From Janibacter corallicola NBRC 107790 (GTDB lineage Bacteria > Actinomycetota > Actinomycetes > Actinomycetales > Dermatophilaceae), in NCBI RefSeq assembly GCF_001570965.1, contig NZ_BCSR01000019.1:1-48821 (forward strand): a DNA stretch of 48,821 nt. Direction: 5' to 3'. Shown here in pieces: positions 28,439 to 36,817 of this stretch. Position 1 is the first letter of the stretch; every line of letters starts with the position of its first letter. Below the pieces are notes generated by a model. The model was given only the letters and a program-made list of their open reading frames with translations. It ran no database searches and was not told where the DNA came from. The position numbers were made by a program, and so were the translations under genes.

Positions 28439-28521
28439 GCCGGGGTGGTGGAACGGCAGACACGGAGCACTCAAAATGCTCTGCCCGCAAGGGCGTGCGG
28501 GTTCGAGTCCCGCTCCCGGCA
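28439..28521 (+). tRNA. tRNA-Leu (anticodon CAA)
   Basis: An 83-nt class II cloverleaf. The acceptor stem is GCCGGGG with TCCCGGC and discriminator A at 28521. The anticodon stem GAGCA/TGCTC encloses the loop CTCAAAA, giving anticodon CAA, which reads UUG. A long variable arm (GCCCGC-AA-GGGCG type) follows, then the T-arm GCGGG-TTCGAGT-CCCGC. The 3' CCA is not encoded (ACCG follows). UUG is a rare leucine codon in such a GC-rich genome. Confidence 0.95.
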
Positions 28522-28551
28522 CCGGGACCAGCCAACGACGAAGGGTGAATG

Positions 28552-29151
28552 ATGACGGCGGACAACGAGGCCCCCGAAGGCCACCGGGTACTGCTCGCCG
28601 AGGACGAGGCGCTGATCCGTCTCGACCTCGCCGAGATGCTCGCCGACGCCGGGTACGAGGTCGTGGGGCAGGCCAGCAACGGCGAGGAAGCCGTCTCGAT
28701 GGCCGAGTCGCTGCGGCCGGACCTGATCATCATGGACGTGAAGATGCCGGTCATGGACGGCCTGACCGCTGCCGAGACCATCGGCGAGCAGCGCATCTGC
28801 CCCGTGATCATGCTCACGGCCTTCTCCCAGAAGGAGCTCGTGGAGCGGGCCCGGGACGCCGGCGTCATGGCCTACATCGTCAAGCCCTTCACGGTCTCGG
28901 ACGTGACCCCCGCGATCGAGGTCGCCCTCTCGCGGTGGGCCGAGGTCAAGGCCCTGGAGTCCGGGGTCGCCGATCTCGCCGAACGGCTCGAGGTCCGCAA
29001 GGCCGTCGAGAAGGCAAAGGGCGTCCTGATGAAGAAGCTGAAGATCAGCGAGGCCGAGGCCTTCCGGTGGATCCAGAAGACGGCGATGGACCGGCGCATG
29101 GGCATGCGTGAGGTCGCCGACGCGGTGGTCGCCGGTATGGAGAAGGCCTGA
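28552..29151 (+). CDS. pdtaR: ANTAR-domain response regulator, PdtaR-like
   Basis: This 199-residue two-domain protein is a receiver plus an ANTAR RNA-binding domain, which antiterminates transcripts by binding paired hexaloops. The receiver has the acidic pocket [10 protein letters not shown], phospho-acceptor Asp62 in LIIMDVKMP, the Thr of MLTAFS and Lys of YIVKPF. A coiled linker ([17 protein letters not shown]) leads to the ANTAR helices [24 protein letters not shown] (about 145-168) and [16 protein letters not shown] 28552 is preferred because AAGGG lies 6 bases before it; ATG 28549 is in frame. M. tuberculosis PdtaR is phosphorylated by PdtaS, but no histidine kinase is adjacent here. 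Confidence 0.93.
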   Translation: MTADNEAPEGHRVLLAEDEALIRLDLAEMLADAGYEVVGQASNGEEAVSMAESLRPDLIIMDVKMPVMDGLTAAETIGEQRICPVIMLTAFSQKELVERARDAGVMAYIVKPFTVSDVTPAIEVALSRWAEVKALESGVADLAERLEVRKAVEKAKGVLMKKLKISEAEAFRWIQKTAMDRRMGMREVADAVVAGMEKA

Positions 29152-29153
29152 CC

Positions 29154-29906
29154 TCAGCCGAGCACGGCGACCAGCTGGGTCAGCAGCGGCGCGACCACCA
29201 GCGACGGGAGCATGTCGCCGACCGGGATCTCCCGGATCCGTAGCAGCCGCAGGGCGATCCCCACGAGGATCAGGCCGCCGGTGGCGGTCAGGGCCGCGAC
29301 GTGGGCGGCGGGCAGGACGGTGCCGAGGGCAGCGCCCACGATCGTGAGGCCACCCTGGACCACGGCCACGCTGAGCGCCGAGAAGAGCACGCCCAAGCCG
29401 AAGGTGGACGCGAAGGCGAGCGCGGCGAAGCCGTCGAGCACCGACTTCAGGGCCAGCTTGTCGATGCCGCGGCCCAGTCCGTCGTCCAGCGTGCCGAGGA
29501 TCGTCAGGGGCCCCACGCAGAAGAGCAGGGTCGCGGTCAGCCAGCCCTCGACGAAGCGCTCCCGGGCGGCGTGGTCGTCCCCGCCGCGCCCCATCCGGGC
29601 ATGGACCCGGCCCGCGAGCGAACCGAGGTGGTGCTCGATGCCCAGGAGCGAGCCGATGATGCTCCCGACGAGCAGCGAGCCGAGCACGATGAGCGTGGGG
29701 GCGCTCGTGCCGACGAGGCCGGACAGCTCGGGGGAGAGGACCTCGAAGGCCGACAGCGCCGCCATGAGCAGCGTCACGAGGCCGAGGCAGTCGGTGACGA
29801 CCACCCGGGTCCGCTCCGGTAGCCGGTTGCCCACGGCCATGCCCGCGAGGGCACCGGCCACCACGGTGAGCACGTTCAGCGCCGTGCCCGCACCGACGAA
29901 GTCCAC
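29154..29906 (-). CDS. DUF554 family membrane protein
   Basis: This 250-residue protein has about seven transmembrane helices. It begins GAGTALNVLTVVAGALAGMAVGNRLPERTR, cited here as a positional pattern over residues 5-34, which is the DUF554 (YdfK-like) hallmark. It also contains GLVTLLMAALSAFEV, FCVGPLTILGTLDDG and GGLILVGIALRLLRI. The molecular function is unknown. GTG 29906 has an excellent AAGGGAG ribosome binding site 4 bases upstream. It follows the GT-C-like gene by 21 bases on the same strand, so it may be the last gene of that operon. It is convergent with pdtaR, with only 2 bases between stops. Confidence 0.85.
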   Translation of the reverse strand: MDFVGAGTALNVLTVVAGALAGMAVGNRLPERTRVVVTDCLGLVTLLMAALSAFEVLSPELSGLVGTSAPTLIVLGSLLVGSIIGSLLGIEHHLGSLAGRVHARMGRGGDDHAARERFVEGWLTATLLFCVGPLTILGTLDDGLGRGIDKLALKSVLDGFAALAFASTFGLGVLFSALSVAVVQGGLTIVGAALGTVLPAAHVAALTATGGLILVGIALRLLRIREIPVGDMLPSLVVAPLLTQLVAVLG

Positions 29907-29927
29907 GTCACTCCCTTCGCTCCGCTC

Positions 29928-31586
29928 TCACTCGCTCCGGTACACCGTGAAGTGCCGGTCCTCCCCGAAGGGGATCGTGTCCACCTCGTGGACCGGACCC
30001 GGCAGGTGCTCGGCTCCCTGCGGGTCGTCGCTGTCGGTGACGTACACCTCGACCGCCTCCGGTGGTGCGGTGTCGGACCAGAGGTGCTCGGTGCCCTCGT
30101 CGTAGGGCCAGGCCCAGAAGTAGTGCGGCTGCCACCCCGCACGGTGCAGGTGCCAGGCGACGGCCGGCACCGCCCCGAGGTTGGCGGTGGCCCCGTACCC
30201 GGTGATGCGTGCGGCGCGGCCCTCCCCGGGGCCGAGCGAGGCGGCGGCGGTGCGCCCGACGCCGGTCATGGCATCGCTGACGGTCCAGCTCGGGAACAGC
30301 GCCAGCGCGGCGGCGAGCACGCCCCCGACCACCAGCGCCCCGCCCACGGGGAGGCGCAGCCGGGCAGTGAGGTCCGGGCTGGTCCCGCCGAGGTGGGAGA
30401 GCACGCGCCAGACGAGCGCGGCATAGCTGAAGGCGACCACCGGCAACCAGGTGATCACCCAGTACGGCGGTGCCCACGCCGGCGGCAACTGTGACGCCGT
30501 CGCGAGCACCGCGAGGTTGGCCACGAGCGCGATCCGGGCGGGCCACACGCTGACCGGGCGCCCGTCGGCCCGCAGCCAGCCCACACTCGCGAGGAGCAGG
30601 AGGGCGAGGACCACGCAGCCGACGACGACGGCCGTGGTGCTCGTCTCGTCGAGGAGGGAGAGGCGGTAGCGCTGGAAGCCCCCGGGGACGGGCGCGAGTA
30701 GGCTCAGGTGCTGCAACGCCGCCGCCGGACCGATCGGGTCCTGGGCCTGCGAGCCGGATCCGGAGGCCAGCCAGCGCACGAGCTGGATCAGGTTGTTCGG
30801 ACGGTGGACCAACAGCTCGACGATGCTGGGCAGCCAGACGAGGAGGCCGAGGAGCAGGGCCAGCCGGTGGTCCCGCCGGACCCGGCGCGCGGCCCGGGGG
30901 GAGGTGAGGCGCCCGGGACCCAGCACCGCGACGACCGCGACCACCGCCAGGGCCGCGGCCAGGGGCAGGAAGGCCAGGTTGGCCTGGGCGAGCAGGGAGA
31001 GCGCCACCACGAGCGCGGGCAGCGCGCGCCGGTCACCGGCGGTGAGCGCCCACAGGAGCACCAGGGCCAGGTAGAGCGGCAGCAGCGGGGCGAAGGGGTT
31101 CAAGGGCCGGAACATCACGGCGGGACCGATCGCCCACTGCGTGAGCAGCAGCCCACCGCTGAGGACCAGGACCGCCGGCCAGCCACCGAGCCGGCGTGCC
31201 CACACCACCGTCAGGACGGAGGAGACGGCGACGAAGAGGACACCACCGAGGGCGATGCCGACCGCGGAACCACCGGCGAGGGCCAACGGCACGGCAAGGA
31301 GGTAGAACTGCACCGGCCCCAGGTGGTGGGTCGAGAGGGTGGGGTCGACGCCGGCACCGGCGGTGCTGCGCATCCCGGTCAGGGGGAAGCGCCCGTCCAG
31401 CACGTCGGCGGCCCGAAGGGCGATGGTCGCGTCGTCACCGTGCGGGGCCCATCCGTGGGCGAGGGCCTGGCCGAGCGCCGCTGCGGGCGCGATGAGCACG
31501 GCCAGGACCGCGAGCACCATGAGGAGGTCGTGTCCGCGCAGCAGCGCGCGGAGACCGGACCCCGCACGGGACCGGGGTCGGCGCAC
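29928..31586 (-). CDS. Polytopic GT-C-like membrane protein, putative glycosyltransferase
   Basis: This 552-residue protein has about 10-12 hydrophobic helices and an extracytoplasmic-looking C-terminal segment of ~130 residues. The first loop after TM1 carries the acidic pair in HGDDATIALRAADVL, the position where GT-C polyprenyl-phosphate-sugar transferases keep their catalytic Asp/Glu. It is followed by STHHLGPVQFYLLAVPL, with two adjacent His. I cannot assign a donor or acceptor, and other polytopic enzymes remain possible. GTG 31586 starts immediately after the thioesterase stop with no gap, indicating translational coupling. It sits in an operon with the acyltransferase upstream. Confidence 0.6.
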   Translation of the reverse strand: MRRPRSRAGSGLRALLRGHDLLMVLAVLAVLIAPAAALGQALAHGWAPHGDDATIALRAADVLDGRFPLTGMRSTAGAGVDPTLSTHHLGPVQFYLLAVPLALAGGSAVGIALGGVLFVAVSSVLTVVWARRLGGWPAVLVLSGGLLLTQWAIGPAVMFRPLNPFAPLLPLYLALVLLWALTAGDRRALPALVVALSLLAQANLAFLPLAAALAVVAVVAVLGPGRLTSPRAARRVRRDHRLALLLGLLVWLPSIVELLVHRPNNLIQLVRWLASGSGSQAQDPIGPAAALQHLSLLAPVPGGFQRYRLSLLDETSTTAVVVGCVVLALLLLASVGWLRADGRPVSVWPARIALVANLAVLATASQLPPAWAPPYWVITWLPVVAFSYAALVWRVLSHLGGTSPDLTARLRLPVGGALVVGGVLAAALALFPSWTVSDAMTGVGRTAAASLGPGEGRAARITGYGATANLGAVPAVAWHLHRAGWQPHYFWAWPYDEGTEHLWSDTAPPEAVEVYVTDSDDPQGAEHLPGPVHEVDTIPFGEDRHFTVYRSE

Positions 31587-32027
31587 TCAGGCGCCCGGGG
31601 GCAGGTCCCGGATCATGCAGGTGATCCGCGAGGTGCAGATGCGGTGACCGTCGTCGTCGACGATGGTGACCTCGTAGCTGGCGATGCTGCCGCCGAGGCT
31701 CAGGGCGACCGCCGTACCGGTGATGTTGCCGTGCCGCGCCGCCCGGTGGTGGGTCGCGTTGATGTCCAGGCCGATCGCGATCTTGCCCAGCGTCGCCGCG
31801 TGCAGTGCCGCGCCGGTGGACCCCAGGGCCTCCGCCATGACGACGCTGGCTCCGCCGTGCAGGATCCCGTACGGCTGGGTGTTGCCCTCCACCGGCATCC
31901 GGGCGCTGCACCGCTCGGGCGTGGCCTCGATGAGCTCGAGGCCCACTCGCTCGTTGAGCGCGCCGCGGTGGGCGTTGAGCTCCTCCAGGGTCGGTGTCGA
32001 GGTGGGCGGGGACGTCAGGTCCTTCAC
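31587..32027 (-). CDS. PaaI-type hotdog-fold thioesterase
   Basis: This 146-residue single-domain hotdog protein has the PaaI-family loop QPYGILHGGASVVMAEALGS, with the oxyanion/catalytic region HGG and a downstream acidic residue. IGLDINATHHRAARHG and GTAVALSLGGSIASYEV complete the fold. Relatives hydrolyse acyl-CoA thioesters. The GTG at 32027 is chosen for an ideal AGGAGG site (32034-32039) with 6-base spacing. It lies between an O-acyltransferase and a glycan membrane gene, so it may tune acyl-CoA supply, though broad housekeeping roles are equally possible. Confidence 0.85.
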   Translation of the reverse strand: MKDLTSPPTSTPTLEELNAHRGALNERVGLELIEATPERCSARMPVEGNTQPYGILHGGASVVMAEALGSTGAALHAATLGKIAIGLDINATHHRAARHGNITGTAVALSLGGSIASYEVTIVDDDGHRICTSRITCMIRDLPPGA

Positions 32028-32058
32028 GTGGGTCCTCCTGTTGTGGTGGGAAGGGGCA

Positions 32059-33990
32059 TCATCGGCCGCCCTCCCGCTTGACGGTCTCGTTGATCTGCGG
32101 CATGAGCCAGGACCAGAACTCGTGGGCGCCCTCGGCGCTGTAGTGGACGCCATCATCGCGCATCCACACCCCGTCGATCCGCTTCTCGTAGCTGCCGTTG
32201 GGGCAGAGGTAGGAGTAGGTGTCGGGGACGTGCACCCGGTCGTGCTTCTTCGCGAAGTCCTCCAGCACCCGGTTGACGGCCTTGCTGCGGCTGGTGTCGT
32301 TGCGGTCGGGGGCCAGGTCCTCGCCGTCGACGACGAAGGACTCCTGGTGGTAGCAGGGCACGTCGGGGATGAAGACCGGGACGTCCTCGGGCAGGGCCGC
32401 GAGGCCCTCCTCCAGTCGGCTCTCGAGGTGCTCGGTGTAGCCGGGGGAACCGGGGGAGACGATCTTGCCGTCGACGACGTGGTCGAAGACCTCCCAGCCC
32501 CCGAGGCTCCACACGACGGCCTTGGGCCGGGTCTCCTCGGCGGCGGTGGTCCACTCCTGGAACATCCCTTCGCACTTCTCGGTGCCGGGCTCCTGCTGGT
32601 GGCCGTCGACGGCCAGGTGCTGGATCGCGGTGCCGCAGCCGAAGCGCACCTGGGCGGTGGGCGCAACGTCCGGGAAGTCCTCCTTCGGGAAGTTGTACCC
32701 GAGGGAGAAGCCCACGGAGTCCCCGACGATGAGCAGCGGGAAGTCCCCGGATCCCGCGTCGGCGGAGACGCGCTGGGCATCACCGGTGGCGACATTGGGC
32801 GTGCCCTTGATGCCCTGGAAGGAGGTCAGCACGCAGGCGACGCCGAGCGCCATGGCCGTGACACCCACCAGACCGGTCCGGGAGGGCGTGAGCAGCGTGG
32901 AGAGCCGGCCCCTGCGTACGGGGTTCTCGATGAAGTAGTACGAGCCGGCCGCGAGCGGGAAGGAGATCGCCATCCGCAGCGCGAAGAGGGCCATACCGTC
33001 CAGCCCCGTGACGGACTCGTCGAGCAGGACGATGACCGGCCAGTGGACCAGGTACAGGGAGTAGGAGAGCTTGCCTACCCACACGAGCGGTCCCACCGAC
33101 ATCACGCGGGCCAGCAGGCCGCCCGGCGCGATCTCGACGACGCCGAGGACGAGGACGACGAAGCCGGTGTTGAAGAGCAGGTACCCCCACGGGTAGACCC
33201 AGTGGAAGAGCTGGAGGAGGAGCAGCGCGGCGATCAGGCCCACGGCGCCGATGACGCCGACGACGTCGAGCAGCCGCCGCCGCGAGGCGAGCCGGGCGAG
33301 GTCGCGGGTGCGTGCCGCCCACACCGCCAGCGCCAGCGCGCAGCCGGAGAAGATGTCCTGCATCCGGGTGTCGGTGCCGTAGTAGATGCGCGAGGTGTCC
33401 GCGCCCGGCTCCGGCCGGAGCAGGAACATCAGGGTCGCGGACGCCCCGATGAGCACGACCAGCCCCCACGTGACGTGCCACTTGCGGCGCAGCCACGTCA
33501 GCAGCACGAGGAGGAGCGTCGGGAAGATGAGGTAGTACTGCTCCTCGATCGCCAGGGTCCACATGTGGCGGAAGGGCGAGGCGGAGCCGAACTCGGCGAA
33601 GTAGGACTGCCCGGTGAGGATGAAGCGCCAGTTCGCCACGTAGAACAGGCTCGAGATGGCATCGCCCTTGCTCGTCTCGGGCATCGACGTGCCGAGGAGG
33701 AAGCGGGTGGCGACCGCGGTGAGGGCCACGGTGGTGACCAGCGCGGGCAGCAGGCGCCTGGCGCGCCGGACGTAGAACTTGACCAGGTCGATGGTGCCCC
33801 AACGGTCGTACTCGGCGAGCAGCAGACCGGTGATGAGGTAGCCCGACACGATGAAGAAGACGTTGACCGCCCAGTAGCCGCCGGCCACCCACGTCGCCCC
33901 GGCGTGGAAGAGGACGATGGCGATGACGGAGATCCCGCGCAGGCCGTCCAGCGGAGGGCGGTAGCCGCGCGGTACGGGGCTCTCGGACAC
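32059..33990 (-). CDS. OafA/YrhL-type membrane acyltransferase with C-terminal SGNH domain
   Basis: This 643-residue protein has an N-terminal acyltransferase-3 domain of about ten helices. It starts RPPLDGLRGISVIAIVLFHAG, with the conserved Arg and catalytic His, and includes NVFFIVSGYLITGLL, YFAEFGSASPFRHMWTLAIEEQYY (positions only) and YSLYLVHWPVIVLL. A C-terminal extracytoplasmic SGNH domain follows, with the Ser nucleophile in IVGDSVGFSL (about 423) and DDGVHYS (about 612). Such fusions O-acetylate cell-surface polysaccharides or peptidoglycan. GTG 33990 has GGAAGGAG 6 bases upstream, and a TAGCAT -10 box may lie at 34048-34053 on the minus strand. It heads the operon with the thioesterase, GT-C-like and DUF554 genes. 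Confidence 0.9.
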   Translation of the reverse strand: MSESPVPRGYRPPLDGLRGISVIAIVLFHAGATWVAGGYWAVNVFFIVSGYLITGLLLAEYDRWGTIDLVKFYVRRARRLLPALVTTVALTAVATRFLLGTSMPETSKGDAISSLFYVANWRFILTGQSYFAEFGSASPFRHMWTLAIEEQYYLIFPTLLLVLLTWLRRKWHVTWGLVVLIGASATLMFLLRPEPGADTSRIYYGTDTRMQDIFSGCALALAVWAARTRDLARLASRRRLLDVVGVIGAVGLIAALLLLQLFHWVYPWGYLLFNTGFVVLVLGVVEIAPGGLLARVMSVGPLVWVGKLSYSLYLVHWPVIVLLDESVTGLDGMALFALRMAISFPLAAGSYYFIENPVRRGRLSTLLTPSRTGLVGVTAMALGVACVLTSFQGIKGTPNVATGDAQRVSADAGSGDFPLLIVGDSVGFSLGYNFPKEDFPDVAPTAQVRFGCGTAIQHLAVDGHQQEPGTEKCEGMFQEWTTAAEETRPKAVVWSLGGWEVFDHVVDGKIVSPGSPGYTEHLESRLEEGLAALPEDVPVFIPDVPCYHQESFVVDGEDLAPDRNDTSRSKAVNRVLEDFAKKHDRVHVPDTYSYLCPNGSYEKRIDGVWMRDDGVHYSAEGAHEFWSWLMPQINETVKREGGR

Positions 33991-34077
33991 GCACGGCTCC
34001 TTCCTTCGGTCGCTCAGGCCGAGCGGGCCCGATGACGGGCCGCGCACATGCTACGCGGCGGTAGTCGGGAACGCCTG

Positions 34078-34110
34078 GGTGACGTGACGGGTTCGTCACC
34101 GGCGGTCACC
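34078..34110. promoter_or_regulatory. Four GTGAC/GTCAC half-sites upstream of polA
   Basis: GGTGAC (34078-34083), GTGACG (34084-34089), CGTCACC (34094-34100) and GTCACC (34105-34110) form nested inverted repeats, including the perfect GTGACG-GGTT-CGTCAC. The element lies 28 bases upstream of the polA -10 box and in the 160-base region shared with the divergent acyltransferase. A transcription factor site is plausible. The rest of this gap holds no gene. Confidence 0.45.
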
Positions 34111-34137
34111 TCCGCCGCGGATGTCAGGGGGAGCGCA

Positions 34138-34143
34138 TAGGGT
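34138..34143 (+). promoter_or_regulatory. -10 box of a probable leaderless polA promoter
   Basis: TAGGGT ends 7 nt before GTG 34151. This supports 34151 over upstream in-frame starts (34121, 34142), which lie on or before the promoter. Confidence 0.5.
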
Positions 34144-34150
34144 GACGCGG

Positions 34151-36817
34151 GTGAGTCGACTTCTTCTGCTGGACGGACACTCTCTGGCCTACCGGGCTTT
34201 CTTCGCCCTCCCCGCCGAGAACTTCTCGACGAGCACGGGCCAGCACACCAACGGCGTGTACGGCTTCGTCGCGATGCTCATCAACGTGCTGCGCGACGAG
34301 GACCCCACGCACGTCGCGGTGGCCTTCGACGTCTCGCGGGCCACCTTCCGCAGCGAGGAGTACTCCGAGTACAAGGCCGGGCGCAGCGCCACCCCGGACG
34401 CCTTCTCCGGGCAGGTGCCGCTGCTCAAGGAGGTCCTCGACGCCCTCAACATCACCCACGTCTCCATGGACGGCTACGAGGCCGACGACGTCATCGCCAC
34501 CCTCACCACGCAGGCCCGCGCGAAGGACATGGACGTCCTCATCTGCTCCGGCGACCGGGACACCCTCCAGCTCGTCGACGACCACTCGACGGTGCTCTAC
34601 CCGCGCAAGGGGGTCTCGGACCTGGTCCGGATGACCCCCGAGGCGGTCACCGAGAAGTACGGGGTCGGTCCCGAGCGCTACCCGGACCTCGCGGCCCTCG
34701 TGGGGGAGAGCAGCGACAACCTGCCGGGCGTGCCCGGTGTCGGGCCGAAGACCGCCGCGAAGTGGATCAACGCCCACGGTGACCTGCAGGGCATCGTCGC
34801 CGGGGTCGACCAGATCACGGGGAAGGCCGGGCAGTCGCTGCGGGACCACCTGGACCAGGTGCTGCGCAACCGCCGGCTCAACTCCCTCGTGCGCGATGCC
34901 CCCGTCCCGGTCGAGGTCGCGGACCTCGAGCGACGCACCTGGGACCGCGAGCGGGTGCACACCCTCTTCGACAGCCTGGAGTTCCGGGTGCTGCGCGACC
35001 GCCTCTTCCAGACCTTCGAGACCGACGAGGCCGAGGTCGCCGGCGGCGTGGAGATCAGCGGACGCGTCCTCGGCGAGGACGAGCTCGCGGGCTGGCTCAC
35101 CGAGCACGGCGACCAGCGGATCGGCCTCGAGGTGTCGGGGGAGTGGGGCCGGGGGACCGGCGAGGCGGTCGGGCTGGGCCTCGCGACGTCCGGGGGCGAG
35201 GCCGCCCACGTCGTCATCGCGGACCTGACCCCGGGCGACGAGAACTCCCTTCGCGCGTGGTTGGCCGACCCCGACCGGCCGAAGGTCATGCACGACGCGA
35301 AGGGGCCGATGCTCGCGCTCGCCGCCACCGGCCTCCCGCTGGCGGGCCTCGCGGTCGACACCGCGATCGCGGCCTACCTCGTGCGCCCGGACCAGCGCTC
35401 CTACGACCTCGAGGACCTGTCGGTGCGCCACCTCGGGCGTGACCTGGGCAGCGGCGGGGAGGAGCCGGACCAGGGGATGCTCGACTTCTCCGCCGACGAC
35501 GCCGAGGCCGGCCGAACCTCCATGGTCCGGGCGACGGCCGCCGTCGAGCTCGCCGAGGTGCTCGTGGAGCTCGTCGAGGAGACCGGCGGCACCCGGCTCA
35601 TGCGGGAGGTGGAGCTGCCGGTCGTCGACATGCTGGCGCGGATGGAGCGTGCCGGCATCGCCGTCGACATGGACGCCCTCACCAGGCTGGAGTCCGACTT
35701 CGCCGGCAAGGTCGAGGAGGCCCAGGCCGACGCGTGGGCGGCCATCGGCGACGAGCAGATCAACCTCGGCTCGCCGAAGCAGCTGCAGGTCGTGCTCTTC
35801 GAGACCCTCGGCCTGCCGAAGACCCGCCGGACCAAGACCGGCTACACGACCGACGCGGACGCGCTGGCCGACCTCTACGCCAAGACCGAGCACCCCTTCC
35901 TCGAGGCGCTGCTGCGTCACCGGGACGCGACCCGGTTGCGGGTGACCGTGGAGGGACTGCTGAAGTCGGTGGCCGACGACGGCCGCATCCACACCACCTA
36001 CCAGCAGACGATCGCCGCCACCGGGCGCCTCTCCTCGACGGACCCGAACCTGCAGAACATCCCGATCCGCACCGAGGAGGGCCGCCGGATCCGGCAGGTC
36101 TTCGTCGTCGGCGACCGGTACGAGTCGCTGATGTCGGCCGACTACAGCCAGATCGAGATGCGGGTCATGGCCCACCTCTCGGGGGACGAGGGCCTCATCC
36201 ACGCCTTCCGCACCGGGGAGGACCTGCACCGCTTCGTCGGGGCCCGGGTCTTCGGCGTGGAGCCGGCCGATGTGACCCTCGAGATGCGCAGCAAGGTCAA
36301 GGCGATGTCCTACGGCCTGGCCTACGGGCTGAGCGCCTTCGGCCTGTCGAAGCAGCTCGGGATCTCCACGGGCGAGGCCACCGGGCTGATGGAGGAGTAC
36401 TTCGAGCGCTTCGGCGGGGTGCGCGACTACCTCGAGGAGGTCGTCGACCGGGCCCGGGCCACCGGCTACACCGAGACGATGCTCGGCCGACGCCGGTACC
36501 TGCCCGATCTCGGCAGCGACAACCGGCAGCGCCGGCAGATGGCCGAGCGGATGGCGCTCAACGCCCCGATCCAGGGCTCGGCGGCCGACATCATGAAGGC
36601 CGCCATGCTGCGTGTCCAGGGCGCGCTGGTCTCCGCCGGCCTGGACTCACGGGTGCTGCTCCAGGTGCACGACGAGCTGGTCATCGAGATCGCGAAGGGG
36701 GAGGCCGCCGCCGTGGAGGAGCTGGTCCGCTCCGAGATGGGCGCCGCGGGCGAGATGGACGTCCCGCTGGACGTCTCGGTCGGCCTCGGCGCCAGCTGGC
36801 ACGAAGCGGCGCACTAG
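34151..36817 (+). CDS. polA: DNA polymerase I
   Basis: PolA fills gaps and removes RNA primers and damaged DNA. The 888-residue protein has the 5'-3' exonuclease/FEN domain at 1-290 (RLLLLDGHSLAYRAFFALP, DGYEADDVIATL, SGDRDTLQLV, VPGVGPKTAAKW). A 3'-5' exonuclease-like domain follows without the usual DxE metal motifs, so it probably lacks proofreading, as in other actinobacteria. The polymerase domain has TGRLSSTDPNLQNIPIR, motif A SADYSQIEMR (Asp664), the O-helix RSKVKAMSYGLAYGLS and motif C VHDEL near 839. It is flanked by glycan genes, whereas rpsA follows polA in many relatives. Its TAG stop overlaps the convergent gene's stop in CTAG. Confidence 0.97.
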   Translation: MSRLLLLDGHSLAYRAFFALPAENFSTSTGQHTNGVYGFVAMLINVLRDEDPTHVAVAFDVSRATFRSEEYSEYKAGRSATPDAFSGQVPLLKEVLDALNITHVSMDGYEADDVIATLTTQARAKDMDVLICSGDRDTLQLVDDHSTVLYPRKGVSDLVRMTPEAVTEKYGVGPERYPDLAALVGESSDNLPGVPGVGPKTAAKWINAHGDLQGIVAGVDQITGKAGQSLRDHLDQVLRNRRLNSLVRDAPVPVEVADLERRTWDRERVHTLFDSLEFRVLRDRLFQTFETDEAEVAGGVEISGRVLGEDELAGWLTEHGDQRIGLEVSGEWGRGTGEAVGLGLATSGGEAAHVVIADLTPGDENSLRAWLADPDRPKVMHDAKGPMLALAATGLPLAGLAVDTAIAAYLVRPDQRSYDLEDLSVRHLGRDLGSGGEEPDQGMLDFSADDAEAGRTSMVRATAAVELAEVLVELVEETGGTRLMREVELPVVDMLARMERAGIAVDMDALTRLESDFAGKVEEAQADAWAAIGDEQINLGSPKQLQVVLFETLGLPKTRRTKTGYTTDADALADLYAKTEHPFLEALLRHRDATRLRVTVEGLLKSVADDGRIHTTYQQTIAATGRLSSTDPNLQNIPIRTEEGRRIRQVFVVGDRYESLMSADYSQIEMRVMAHLSGDEGLIHAFRTGEDLHRFVGARVFGVEPADVTLEMRSKVKAMSYGLAYGLSAFGLSKQLGISTGEATGLMEEYFERFGGVRDYLEEVVDRARATGYTETMLGRRRYLPDLGSDNRQRRQMAERMALNAPIQGSAADIMKAAMLRVQGALVSAGLDSRVLLQVHDELVIEIAKGEAAAVEELVRSEMGAAGEMDVPLDVSVGLGASWHEAAH

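Noticed and set aside
31684-34035. A 783-codon plus-strand frame over the acyltransferase and thioesterase
   Set aside because: The minus-strand proteins have catalytic motifs and membrane helices; the plus frame is acidic low-complexity text typical of antisense GC-rich DNA.
34121-34150. ATG 34121 as the polA start
   Set aside because: The extra residues precede the conserved RLLLLDGHS and contain the predicted -10 box; GTG 34151 fits both the protein family and the promoter spacing.
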